Below, piece after piece: positions 1 to 8,079 of a DNA stretch of 64,000 bases; within the stretch, counting starts at the first letter, position 1; every line of letters starts with the position of its first letter. Made by a program: the position numbers and the translations under genes. This DNA is from Oscillospiraceae bacterium (GTDB taxonomy: Bacteria > Bacillota > Clostridia > Oscillospirales > Oscillospiraceae): the NCBI GenBank assembly GCA_031270395.1, contig JAISXU010000001.1, positions 1 through 64,000 of the forward strand. The letters run 5' to 3'. The notes below the pieces were generated by a model. The model saw only the letters and a list, made by a program, of their open reading frames with translations, did no database searches and was not told the origin of the DNA.

Positions 1-193
1 CGTAGCGTACGTGGCCCTCCGTCGGCAGGTCTAGACCGGCAAGCATGGACAGCAGCGTCGATTTCCCCGACCCGCTGGGCCCGACGACGGCGTACAGACG
101 CCCCGGCTCAAACGCGCACGTCGCCTCCTTGACGGCGGCCGTTCCCGAATTGCGGTACTTATACGAGACCTTTTCCATTGACAGCGTTGACAT
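1..193 (-). CDS. ABC transporter ATP-binding protein (MacB/LolD type), partial
   Basis: This is the N-terminal 64 codons of an ABC ATPase that runs off the left edge of the window. It would power the FtsX-like permeases encoded just upstream. The Walker A motif GPSGSGKST is visible at residues 37-45, preceded by a typical N-terminal strand and followed by LLSMLAGLD, which is common in the MacB/LolD/YtrE class. The ATG at 193 follows a G-rich Shine-Dalgarno stretch 8 nt upstream. That leader is nearly identical to the one before the permease gene that starts at 3472. The gene begins 15 bp after the permease stop, so the genes form one operon. The Walker B and signature motifs lie outside the window. 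The class is sure; the substrate is unknown. Confidence 0.9.
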   Translation of the reverse strand, partial: MSTLSMEKVSYKYRNSGTAAVKEATCAFEPGRLYAVVGPSGSGKSTLLSMLAGLDLPTEGHVRY

Positions 194-208
194 AAGTGAT
201 ACCCCCCA

Positions 209-3200
209 TCATTCCTTTGTCTGCAACAATTCCAACACGTTTTTGTGCGTCGCGGCGGCGGAGCTTACCGACCCGGACACGGCGATCATCGCGAAGTACA
301 TAGCGGCAAAGAGCGCCGCGCTTCTGGATGCGGGCGCCAGCCCCGAACCGTTGTACGCCAGCAGAGCGCACGCGCCAAGCGCCAACCCCGCGACGCTGAG
401 AAACAGCTGTTCAAGCGCCAGTATCGCGCGCGTCTTTCGCTTCGTCGTGCCAAGTACGCGCATGATAGCCGCATCCTTGGACGACTGGAGAATAACGAGG
501 GCGCACAGGAAACCGCCTATCAGCAGCGCCGCCGCGACGGCAATAGGATACAGCGCGTTGAGCAGGTTCGATGTGCTTACAAGATTATCGAGCTTGCTTG
601 TATCCATGATGAAATCAACAGCTCCAGCCAGATTTCCATCCGCCAGATTCTCTCCGTAGTCGCGCAGCTCTTTCACGCGCTGGTTGTCCGCCAGCGTAAA
701 CGCCGCCACTTCAAGCTCGATTGAGAAGCCGAAGCTCTTCGCGTCCTCCATTACTCCCGGCGTGAACGCCGCCGTCCCATACGCACCTGACGGCGTCGAG
801 ACTATACCGGCTACTGTGTAAATCTGTGCCGCCTTGCTGATCTCCTCCGCAATTTTGTCGTGAAGCATCGCCTCGATCTCGTCGTCGGACATATCGTTCT
901 CCGGATGCGACGTCTTGTAGCCTTCTACATATTTGTAGCGCACCTGCTCGAGTGTAAATCTGGGAACTACCTCAACCACGCCGCCGGGTTCCAGTCCGCG
1001 CGTCGCCGCCAGTGTTTCACCGAGAATCACTATTTCCCCAAGCGAGTCCATGCACGACGCATCGAACCCCTCGGCGTACGTGATGTTTATATCCTCATTG
1101 GTGAAGCGCGAAATGTCGTTTGTTACGATAAATTGGGTGTTGCGTAAATTCATGCCCGCGTTCACGATAGCTTCGTAATACGGGTCGCTGACATGACCGC
1201 TCCTGATAATCGGCGTTACATAACTCAGCGGCAGTCCGCCGACAAAATTCGCCTTGACGACGGTGTTGTCACGCAGTTCGACATAAGACTGTTTCGTCAG
1301 CGCAAATTGTCCCACCGCGCACAGGAGCAACGCCGCTATGACGAGCGCGAGCGCCGACTTCCCGGCCGCGCGGCGAGCGTGACGCAATACATACCGCGTG
1401 ACAAATCGGAGCGACCCATTCTTTTCCGCGGGCGCGCGGACGCCGTGACCGGCGGTTTCACGCGCCGACGCGCCGCCCGCCGGCGAGTTCTCACCGAACA
1501 CACTGCCTCGGGGCGCCGCCGCCGGAATCGCCGCCTCCAAGTCCGCTCTTTGAGTGCGCGGCGGCTCGTGGCGCGGCGACATTTTACGCCGGCCTCCGCC
1601 GTCGTCCTGCAAGAGCGCGAGCGGCGAGAGCGCGCCTATTCGACGCAGCAACGCGTACGCTATTATGAGCGTAAGCGCTATCTCTCCCAGTACGCAGCCT
1701 AAAGCGACGATCGCCGGGATAGACGTATTCACGGTATATTTTTCCAGTATGGCCAGCGTTTCGCTGTTGGCGATGCTGCCTGTTGTATAAATCCACGCCG
1801 CGCAACTGCCCGCCAGAACGGCGAGTACTGTCAGCGTCGTAAGCGGTGCCGCAAGCGCTTTTGCCGACGTCCGGCGCGGAGTCCCAAGCGCGCGCATTAC
1901 CGCGTATTCCTTTTTCTTGCGCCCGATAAACAGGTACACGGAAAATCCCGTAGTCGCAAAGACAGCGGCAACCAGAACCGTGATTCTGATCAGGGAGAGT
2001 TTTTTAGCCGTGACGAAGCCGGAGACCATATCCGGCCAGCCGTCGTCGTGAAATATGAGTCTCAGTTCCATTTCTTCAAACGCAGGCGCCGTTTCATCAA
2101 GAAAGGCCGGGATATCCCACGCGTTTTCCACTTTGAAGCTGAACTCGGCGGGCGAAACCGCATATTCGGTAAATTGCGCTTCATCAATGGGCAAAAGCGA
2201 TTTTGGAACGAAGATTGTGCCTGACGAATAACTCCAGTTGGGTGCGTTGGCCTGAGCCGTATTTCCATCAACGTCGGCGTATACGCCCACTATTTCAAGC
2301 GGTACAGGCGTTTGTAACGCCGGACTGTATCGTTCCCGCGTCGCGGCGACGGCACCGAGTCCCTTATACTGCTCAAACAACCTCGCGCCGAGCTTCATTG
2401 TGAGTACATCGCCCACCTTCAACTCGTTTTCCTCGGCAAAATCGCGGCTCACAACGCAGATAGGCGCGCCGCTCGCGTTATCCTCCGGCGTCAAAGCGCG
2501 GCCGTCCGCTATCGCCATCTTGCCTTCGGCAAACCGCATGATTGAGGACATGTCGTCCGTATACACCATGTCAAACGTATGCACGTCGGTGTTTGTGATC
2601 TCGACAAGCTCGCGCAGCGGCGCGAATTCATCCATATCCAGGTAGTCGTCGGGCGCGCCGTCAACGTTCCACACCGCGCCGCACCAGGGTTCAGCCAGAT
2701 GGTCGCTCAGGTAATATTCTCCCTGTTCAACCAATTCGCCGCCATAGCTCTGAACGCTCAGCGGCTCAAATCGCAGCACAAACGCATATCGCCCGCCCGG
2801 CGTGAGTGATTTTATGTAATCCGTACCGTATATGTATGTGTCGTCATGAAACGCAAAAAGCCGCTCGCCCGGTCCGCCAATGCCGGTGTTTAAATCTTCA
2901 TGCACCACAGGATCGGCAAGGAATGTAAGCGTCTCGCCGTTTACCTCCCATGGGGGGGCGCCGGCAAGGAGCTTGCAGTCGTCCAGAATCAAGCGGTTAT
3001 AGTTATCGGGCGTAATAATTGACACGTTTTCCATTTGTGCGCCATACTGCACCTCGCTAAGCGTCCCCTCAATGACGCACCGCGCCGTATAGTTATAGAA
3101 GTACTCACCATCGTCCGGGCGGTAAAATATATCTGAAACCCCGGCCGTCATATACCGCATATCGGCAGATGTGATGTATGGCAACTCCGCGACAGCGCTA

Positions 3201-3472
3201 ATCTGCTCACGAGTCAAAGATTCGTACCGCGTGGAGTTTATGGATCTTGGGGAAGCTGTATCCACTATTCCCGGTATGTCATCCGGCGGCGTTATCTCTA
3301 CCGCGCCGACGCCGCAATACTGCCTCGCCGCCTCATCTGTTTCGCGCACGATAACGGCGTATTCCGCCGTCTGTGAGAAAAACGCGAACGTCACGGCGGC
3401 AAGCAGGACGAACGTCAAAGCCGTCCTGACCGGTGAGCGGTACAGTGTTTTGATCGACAGCGATGGCTTCAT
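209..3472 (-). CDS. FtsX/MacB-family ABC permease, single-chain (fused) copy
   Basis: This 1087-residue protein is an ABC exporter permease made of two FtsX-type units. It has one membrane segment near residues 13-35, a long extracytoplasmic domain, then three FtsX helices around residues 505-680 containing KKKEYAVMRALGTPRR. A Pro/Ala/Arg-rich linker of about 70 residues follows, and then a second unit with helices near 765-790 and from about 950 to the end, containing AAIMRVLGTTKRKTRAIL. The ATG at 3472 gives the start MKPSLSIKTLYRSPV, matching the paralogue upstream; a longer reading to 3649 would overlap that paralogue and has no ribosome site. It lies 14 bp after 3487-4716 and 15 bp before the ATPase. 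It is a tandem duplicate of the split pair 4713-6626 plus 3487-4716, with near-identical DNA at the 3' ends. The exported substrate (lipid, peptide or antibiotic) cannot be told. Confidence 0.87.
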   Translation of the reverse strand: MKPSLSIKTLYRSPVRTALTFVLLAAVTFAFFSQTAEYAVIVRETDEAARQYCGVGAVEITPPDDIPGIVDTASPRSINSTRYESLTREQISAVAELPYITSADMRYMTAGVSDIFYRPDDGEYFYNYTARCVIEGTLSEVQYGAQMENVSIITPDNYNRLILDDCKLLAGAPPWEVNGETLTFLADPVVHEDLNTGIGGPGERLFAFHDDTYIYGTDYIKSLTPGGRYAFVLRFEPLSVQSYGGELVEQGEYYLSDHLAEPWCGAVWNVDGAPDDYLDMDEFAPLRELVEITNTDVHTFDMVYTDDMSSIMRFAEGKMAIADGRALTPEDNASGAPICVVSRDFAEENELKVGDVLTMKLGARLFEQYKGLGAVAATRERYSPALQTPVPLEIVGVYADVDGNTAQANAPNWSYSSGTIFVPKSLLPIDEAQFTEYAVSPAEFSFKVENAWDIPAFLDETAPAFEEMELRLIFHDDGWPDMVSGFVTAKKLSLIRITVLVAAVFATTGFSVYLFIGRKKKEYAVMRALGTPRRTSAKALAAPLTTLTVLAVLAGSCAAWIYTTGSIANSETLAILEKYTVNTSIPAIVALGCVLGEIALTLIIAYALLRRIGALSPLALLQDDGGGRRKMSPRHEPPRTQRADLEAAIPAAAPRGSVFGENSPAGGASARETAGHGVRAPAEKNGSLRFVTRYVLRHARRAAGKSALALVIAALLLCAVGQFALTKQSYVELRDNTVVKANFVGGLPLSYVTPIIRSGHVSDPYYEAIVNAGMNLRNTQFIVTNDISRFTNEDINITYAEGFDASCMDSLGEIVILGETLAATRGLEPGGVVEVVPRFTLEQVRYKYVEGYKTSHPENDMSDDEIEAMLHDKIAEEISKAAQIYTVAGIVSTPSGAYGTAAFTPGVMEDAKSFGFSIELEVAAFTLADNQRVKELRDYGENLADGNLAGAVDFIMDTSKLDNLVSTSNLLNALYPIAVAAALLIGGFLCALVILQSSKDAAIMRVLGTTKRKTRAILALEQLFLSVAGLALGACALLAYNGSGLAPASRSAALFAAMYFAMIAVSGSVSSAAATHKNVLELLQTKE

Positions 3473-3486
3473 TGTGATTACCCCCA

Positions 3487-4716
3487 TCATTCTTTCGTCT
3501 GCAACAATTCCAACACGTTTTTGTGTGTGGCGGCGGCGGAGCTTACCGCCCCGGACACGGCAATCATCGCGAAGTACATAGCGGCAAAGAGCGCCGCGCT
3601 TCCCGACGCGGGCGTCAGCCCCGAACCGTTGTACGCCAGCAGCGCGCACGCGCCGAGCGCCAGTCCCGCGATGCCAAGAAATATCTGTTCAATCGCCAGT
3701 ATCGCGCGCGTCTTGCGTTTCGTCGTGCCCTGTACGCGCATAATAGCCGCGTCCTTCGACGATTGGAAGATGACGAGAGCGCATAGAAACCCGCCAATCA
3801 GCAGCGCCGCCGCGGCAGCTATAGGGTACAGCGCTGCGAGCAGGTTCGATGTGCTTACAAGATTATCGAGCTTGCCTGTGTCCATGATGAATCTGACGCC
3901 GCCGTTTCGATCTGCTACCATGCTCCCATATTCTCGAAACTCATCCGCGCGCAGATTGTCAGCCAGAGTGAATTCCGCCACATCAAGCTCAACCGGCAAG
4001 CCGAAACTCTTTACATCCTCTATGACTCCCGGGGTGAACGCCGATATTCCCAGAAGCACCGACGATGTGGAGAGAACTCCAACCACGGTGTAAGGCACCG
4101 CCATAGGTGCGGCTTCCTCTCTTATTTTATCGCCGTACAACACCATCAGCTTGTCATAGGTTAGATCGTCATCCGGATATTTTGTCCTGTGATACTGTGT
4201 GTATTTCGCCCTCGCCTGACCCTGGTACACTGTCGGTACAACATCAACCGTGTCTCCGGGCTCCAGTTGATGCTTTTCCGCAAACGTTTCACCGAGGATC
4301 AGTATTTCCCCAAACGCGTCCATGCAGGTTTCGTCGTATCCCGGGGCGTATGTTATCTCTGCTTCCACACCGGCATAGCGCGATATATCGTTCGTGACCA
4401 GAACATCCGCATAATCATAGTTAATATCCGCCTCCGCATCGCCCCCGTAAAAAGGATTCTTGACATAGCCACTTTTGATGATTGGCGTTAAATAACTCAG
4501 AGGCAACCCTTCGGTAAAGTTTGCCGTAACGACGGTATCGTCGCGCAGCTTTACGTACGATTCTCTCATCAGCGCGAACTGCGCGACGGCGATGAGCAGC
4601 AGCGCCGCCAGCAAGAGAGCGAGCGCCGACTTCGCCACCGCGCGCCGCGCGCGTCTCCATATATACCGCATGACGAATTGGGCGGCGCGACTTTTTTCTG
4701 CTTTTCCCGCTATCAT
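3487..4716 (-). CDS. FtsX-family ABC permease, C-terminal half of a split pair
   Basis: This 409-residue protein corresponds to the C-terminal half of the fused permease at 209-3472. It has one N-terminal membrane segment (about residues 25-48), an extracytoplasmic domain, and three C-terminal FtsX helices with AAIMRVQGTTKRKTRAIL between the first two. Its ATG overlaps the TGA of the preceding gene as ATGA at 4713-4716, so the two halves are probably translationally coupled and work as one permease. The last 100 or so codons and the sequence beyond the stop are almost identical in DNA to the end of 209-3472, which shows a recent tandem duplication. Residues and frame look intact, so it is likely functional rather than a fragment. 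Confidence 0.85.
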   Translation of the reverse strand: MIAGKAEKSRAAQFVMRYIWRRARRAVAKSALALLLAALLLIAVAQFALMRESYVKLRDDTVVTANFTEGLPLSYLTPIIKSGYVKNPFYGGDAEADINYDYADVLVTNDISRYAGVEAEITYAPGYDETCMDAFGEILILGETFAEKHQLEPGDTVDVVPTVYQGQARAKYTQYHRTKYPDDDLTYDKLMVLYGDKIREEAAPMAVPYTVVGVLSTSSVLLGISAFTPGVIEDVKSFGLPVELDVAEFTLADNLRADEFREYGSMVADRNGGVRFIMDTGKLDNLVSTSNLLAALYPIAAAAALLIGGFLCALVIFQSSKDAAIMRVQGTTKRKTRAILAIEQIFLGIAGLALGACALLAYNGSGLTPASGSAALFAAMYFAMIAVSGAVSSAAATHKNVLELLQTKE

Positions 4717-6626
4717 ATGTTTTTGCCTCTGACGCTGCGTGTCCGTCCGCGCTTGTCGTCCTGCAAGAGCGTGAGTGGCGGACGCGCGCCAATTCGCCGG
4801 AGTATTACAGACGCTATAACAAGCGCAAGCAGTATCTCACCCAATATGCAACCTACAACCACCGGCGCGGGTACGGATGTGTTTACGGCAAACTTATCCA
4901 GCACGGACAGCGCGGTGCTGCCCGCAATCGTCTTTGCCGTGTACGCCCACGCCGCGCAACCTCCCGCAATAACGGCGATTACCGTCAGCGCCAGCAGAGG
5001 GAGCGCGAGCGCTCTTGCCGACGCTCCGCGCGGCGTACCGAGCGCCCGCATAACGGCGTATTCTTTGTTTTTTCGCGCGATAAACAGATAGACGACGAAT
5101 CCTGTCGCGGCGGCGGTGGCAACTGACAGCACCACAACCTTGATCAGGGAGAGTGTCCTCGCCGCAAGGAAACCGGAAGCCATTTCCGACCAACCGTCGT
5201 CATGAAAAATGAGTCTCAGTCCCATTTCATCAAATACCGGCACAGCTTCCTCAAGAAAAGTCGGTATGTCCCACGCGTTTTCCACCTTGAAACTGAATTC
5301 GGCGGGCGTAAACTTGTGTTCGGCTAGTTCCGATTCATCGACCGGCAGAAACGATTTCGGCACAAATACCGTGCTTACCGAATATCCCCAGTAGGGATCC
5401 TGCGATTGCATTGACGGGCTGTCCACGTCAGCATAAACACCGACGATTTCAAACGTGACATCCTTTTTCGCCGGTTCATATCGCTCCTGCATCGCCGCAA
5501 CCGCGCCAAAACCCTTATACTGCTCGAACAGTTTTGTGCCGAGCTTGAATTGAAGTGTATCCCCCACACCAAGTCCGTTTTCCTCCGCAAACTCCCGGCT
5601 GACAGCGCAGACGCGCGAACCTGTCTTGGTGTCGTCCGGAGTTAGCAGCCGCCCTTCCGCGAGCGCCGTCCTGCCGTCGGCAAATCTCATGATAGCACTC
5701 ATGTCCTCTGTGTACACCATGTCAAACGTATGCGCGTCGGCGTTTGTTATCTCGACAAGTTCACGCAACGGCGCAAACTCCTCGGCGTCCAAATAGTCGT
5801 CAGGTGCGCCATCAAGTGACCATACCGCGCCGCACCATAGCTCGGCCAAATGATCGCTCAAATAATATTCACGCTGTTCCCGCACCTCTCCATATTGAAC
5901 TATGTTTAACGGTTCAAATCGTACCACGAACGCGTACCTCGCGCCGATTCGCAGATTTTCTATGTATTCCCCGCCGTATGTGTAAGCGATGTTATGGATA
6001 TACGCACACCGCTCTAACACGCCCCCCGCCCCCACCTCATCTTCGACGTATGTCAGCGGGTCGACGCGAATCGTGATTATTTCCCCGTCAGATATCGGCG
6101 GAGGATTTCCGGCGACTACCTCGCAGTCTTCGAGATAGAGGTTGCTATAAAATTTAATGCTACGATCCGCCATCTGCGGGTCGCCATACTCAATCCCCCC
6201 AAGAGTTCCCTCAATAACGCATCGTGCCGTATAATTGTAAAAAATCTCGCCGTCGTCCGGACGGTAATATGTATCAGAAACTCCTGCGGTCATATACCGC
6301 ACATCAGCCGACGTTATATATGGCAATTCAGCAATGGCTTTTGTTCGTCCGAGTGTTAGCGGTTCGCATCGCGCGGGTTCTATAAATTGCCCGTTTTGTA
6401 TTCTTTTATACAGCGGGCTTCCGGTCATTCTGTCAGGCGGCGGCGTTATCTCCGCCGCGCCGACACCGGTGTACTGCTTCGCCGCCCCATTTGTTTCGCG
6501 CACGATAACGACGTACTCCGCCGTTTGCGAGAAAAGAGCAAACGTCACGGTTCCAAGTAGAATGAACGTCAGAATCGTCTTCACAGGCGCGCGATACAGC
6601 GTTTTGATAGACAGCGATGGCTTCAC
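4713..6626 (-). CDS. FtsX-family ABC permease, N-terminal half of a split pair
   Basis: This 637-residue protein matches the N-terminal half of the fused permease: one membrane segment near residues 13-32, an extracytoplasmic domain, then three FtsX helices around 500-630 with KNKEYAVMRALGTPRG. It ends in a short basic tail where the fused paralogue carries its long linker. The start chosen is the GTG at 6626. It has AGAGAGG 8 nt upstream and gives the same KPSLSIKTLYR start as the paralogue; another GTG at 6635 sits on top of the ribosome site. It is the first gene of the exporter operon, behind the promoter at 6718-6747. Two-gene FtsX permeases are common in Bacillota (for example the BceB or VraG relatives), but a split and a fused version side by side is unusual. 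Confidence 0.85.
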   Translation of the reverse strand: MKPSLSIKTLYRAPVKTILTFILLGTVTFALFSQTAEYVVIVRETNGAAKQYTGVGAAEITPPPDRMTGSPLYKRIQNGQFIEPARCEPLTLGRTKAIAELPYITSADVRYMTAGVSDTYYRPDDGEIFYNYTARCVIEGTLGGIEYGDPQMADRSIKFYSNLYLEDCEVVAGNPPPISDGEIITIRVDPLTYVEDEVGAGGVLERCAYIHNIAYTYGGEYIENLRIGARYAFVVRFEPLNIVQYGEVREQREYYLSDHLAELWCGAVWSLDGAPDDYLDAEEFAPLRELVEITNADAHTFDMVYTEDMSAIMRFADGRTALAEGRLLTPDDTKTGSRVCAVSREFAEENGLGVGDTLQFKLGTKLFEQYKGFGAVAAMQERYEPAKKDVTFEIVGVYADVDSPSMQSQDPYWGYSVSTVFVPKSFLPVDESELAEHKFTPAEFSFKVENAWDIPTFLEEAVPVFDEMGLRLIFHDDGWSEMASGFLAARTLSLIKVVVLSVATAAATGFVVYLFIARKNKEYAVMRALGTPRGASARALALPLLALTVIAVIAGGCAAWAYTAKTIAGSTALSVLDKFAVNTSVPAPVVVGCILGEILLALVIASVILRRIGARPPLTLLQDDKRGRTRSVRGKNI

Positions 6627-6717
6627 GGTGTTCACCTCTCTGATGTTTTATATCCGTATTGGGATTTAACCCCTTGCAAAACATCGCCAAAGGCAGGGAG
6701 GGGGTTTCTCAATGGGC

Positions 6718-6747
6718 ATGATAACACACGGGTCTACATGTTGTCAA
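6718..6747 (-). promoter_or_regulatory. Sigma-A promoter of the FtsX exporter operon
   Basis: On the minus strand there is a perfect -35 TTGACA (6742-6747), an 18-bp spacer and a -10 TATCAT (6718-6723). Transcription would start near 6711 and give a leader of about 85 nt before the GTG at 6626. Confidence 0.7.
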
Positions 6748-6830
6748 GTGGTGAATTGCAAAAGAAAAACACAGAGTGAAGAGGACAAAACGGAAGTAAG
6801 ATTTGCAGGAAGTTCCAGAGGGAAACCAGT

Positions 6831-6960
6831 TCCCCTTTGAATATCCCCTCCGCTCTCCGAGGGGGTTGGACAAAGGGTTACGGCGTAGACGCCGGGGCAT
6901 GCGCAGACGGTGTAGGGACCACCCCGCCCCTGCGGTGCACCCCTCCACAGGAGGGGAATT
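6831..6960. repeat. GC-rich intergenic element with short inverted repeats
   Basis: This stretch lies between the exporter operon and the LysR gene and carries no credible ORF. It is built of G/C-rich blocks such as CCCCTCCGCTCTCCGAGGGGG and a perfect 7-bp hairpin at 6940-6956 (CCCCTCC, loop ACA, GGAGGGG). The composition resembles the dispersed 'aggggt/accccc' intergenic repeats common in gut Firmicutes, but only one copy was seen in this window, so its repeat nature is inferred. Confidence 0.35.
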
Positions 6961-6980
6961 GGACGCAAAAACGCCCTCCA

Positions 6981-7033
6981 CGTCCAAAACCGAATCGCAA
7001 CCGCTTCGTTGGGCTTCGTTTCGGCTTTGGACG
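6981..7033 (-). terminator. Imperfect hairpin after the LysR gene
   Basis: Arms at 6981-6994 and 7020-7033 pair over 14 bp with one G-T mismatch, enclosing a 25-nt loop. The hairpin starts 28 bp past the LysR stop. No U-run follows, so it is a weak terminator candidate or an RNA 3'-end structure. Confidence 0.35.
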
Positions 7034-7061
7034 GGGGCGCGACAGGACAAGCGAGCGACGC

Positions 7062-7952
7062 TCACATCATGTCGATCAGCGCCTTCGCGTAAGGCTTGAT
7101 GTCGTCGGTCCGCCACGCTATGATGATGTGCAGCGGCTCCGGCATCTCGGGCAGCGGGTAAAATTTCAGCTTCGAGTTTCTCTGTTCCGTGTCGAAGTAA
7201 CCGGAGAGCGTCATGCCCTTGCCCATTGTGACCACCATGATAACCGATTGAAAATTCGGCAGATAAAATACGTTTTTGGGCGTAAAGTCGAGATGCTTGA
7301 ACTGCGCGAGCTCGCTGGACGCGTACTTGTTTTTATCTATGGAGATAAAATAGAACGCCTCGTTCTCAAGCTGCTTGAAGTCGAGCGTCTCCATTGACGC
7401 GAGCGGATGCATCGCGGACATCACAAGAAAATACTCCGCGTTTCCGTCGAGCTTCTTTGAGACTGTGGACGCGGAGGTGACGGAATGGGATGTGGAAATA
7501 ATAACGTCCACTTCGCCGGAGAGCAGCATCTCATTGAGCTGCGGATATTCCGCGAGCTTGATAAGTATCGTGACGTCGCTGTTGCGCGCCTCATATTCGC
7601 TGATGGTGTCCTTGAATTTTGTGAATATCCCATTTTCATAAAACGCGTTATGGCATCCGATTATGAGCTCCTTTCGGCGCGAGCCGTTGATGTTCTGGAC
7701 GTCGCCGATGACAGTGTTGATCTTGCGTACCGACGGGCAGAGCTCGGCGTACAACAGCTCCCCGACGCCGGTCAGCCGGACGCCGTGGCTGCTCCTGTGG
7801 AACAGCTTCACCCCCAGATTCTCCTCGAGACGGCTGATCGATTTGGAGAGCGCCGGCTGCGTGATGTACATGGCCCTTGCGGCGGCCGAAAAATTCAGAT
7901 GCTCGGCTACCTTGATGAACATCTCTATTTGAAGAAGCGTGATATTCGTCAT
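7062..7952 (-). CDS. LysR-family transcriptional regulator
   Basis: This 296-residue protein has the LysR plan: a winged helix-turn-helix at residues 5-64 (FSAAARAMYITQPALSKSISRLEENLG) and a C-terminal periplasmic-binding-like effector domain from about 90 to 290. The ATG at 7952 gives MTNITLLQIEMF; the longer reading upstream has no family resemblance. An AAGGAGGG lies 14 nt upstream. It is on the same strand as, and downstream of, the two OYE reductases and the nitroreductase, separated by 127 bp containing a hairpin. Most LysR genes are divergent from their targets, so this arrangement is less usual. It probably senses a substrate or product of those reductases, which is an inference from context. 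Confidence 0.9.
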   Translation of the reverse strand: MTNITLLQIEMFIKVAEHLNFSAAARAMYITQPALSKSISRLEENLGVKLFHRSSHGVRLTGVGELLYAELCPSVRKINTVIGDVQNINGSRRKELIIGCHNAFYENGIFTKFKDTISEYEARNSDVTILIKLAEYPQLNEMLLSGEVDVIISTSHSVTSASTVSKKLDGNAEYFLVMSAMHPLASMETLDFKQLENEAFYFISIDKNKYASSELAQFKHLDFTPKNVFYLPNFQSVIMVVTMGKGMTLSGYFDTEQRNSKLKFYPLPEMPEPLHIIIAWRTDDIKPYAKALIDMM

Positions 7953-8043
7953 TTTCTGTCGTTTGCCCTCCTTCCGAATATGATCATACTCCGGAAAACG
8001 CTCCCCGCGCGCCGCCCGGCGCAAAGGCTTCATCCACCAGCCC

Positions 8044-8070
8044 GTCTGTCGCGGCGCAGCCGCGGCAGAC
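8044..8070 (-). terminator. Strong hairpin between OYE gene and LysR gene
   Basis: A 12-bp stem (8044-8055 with 8059-8070, one T-G pair) with a GCA loop lies 9 bp past the stop of the reductase gene. It lacks a clear U-run. It may end or attenuate transcription before the LysR gene, or protect the reductase mRNA. Confidence 0.45.
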
Positions 8071-8079
8071 GCAAGCGCT

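Noticed and set aside
3473-3649. N-terminal extension of the fused permease to 3649
   Set aside because: The extra 59 codons overlap the paralogous gene 3487-4716 in another frame and have no resemblance to permeases; ATG 3472 matches the paralogue start and has a ribosome site.
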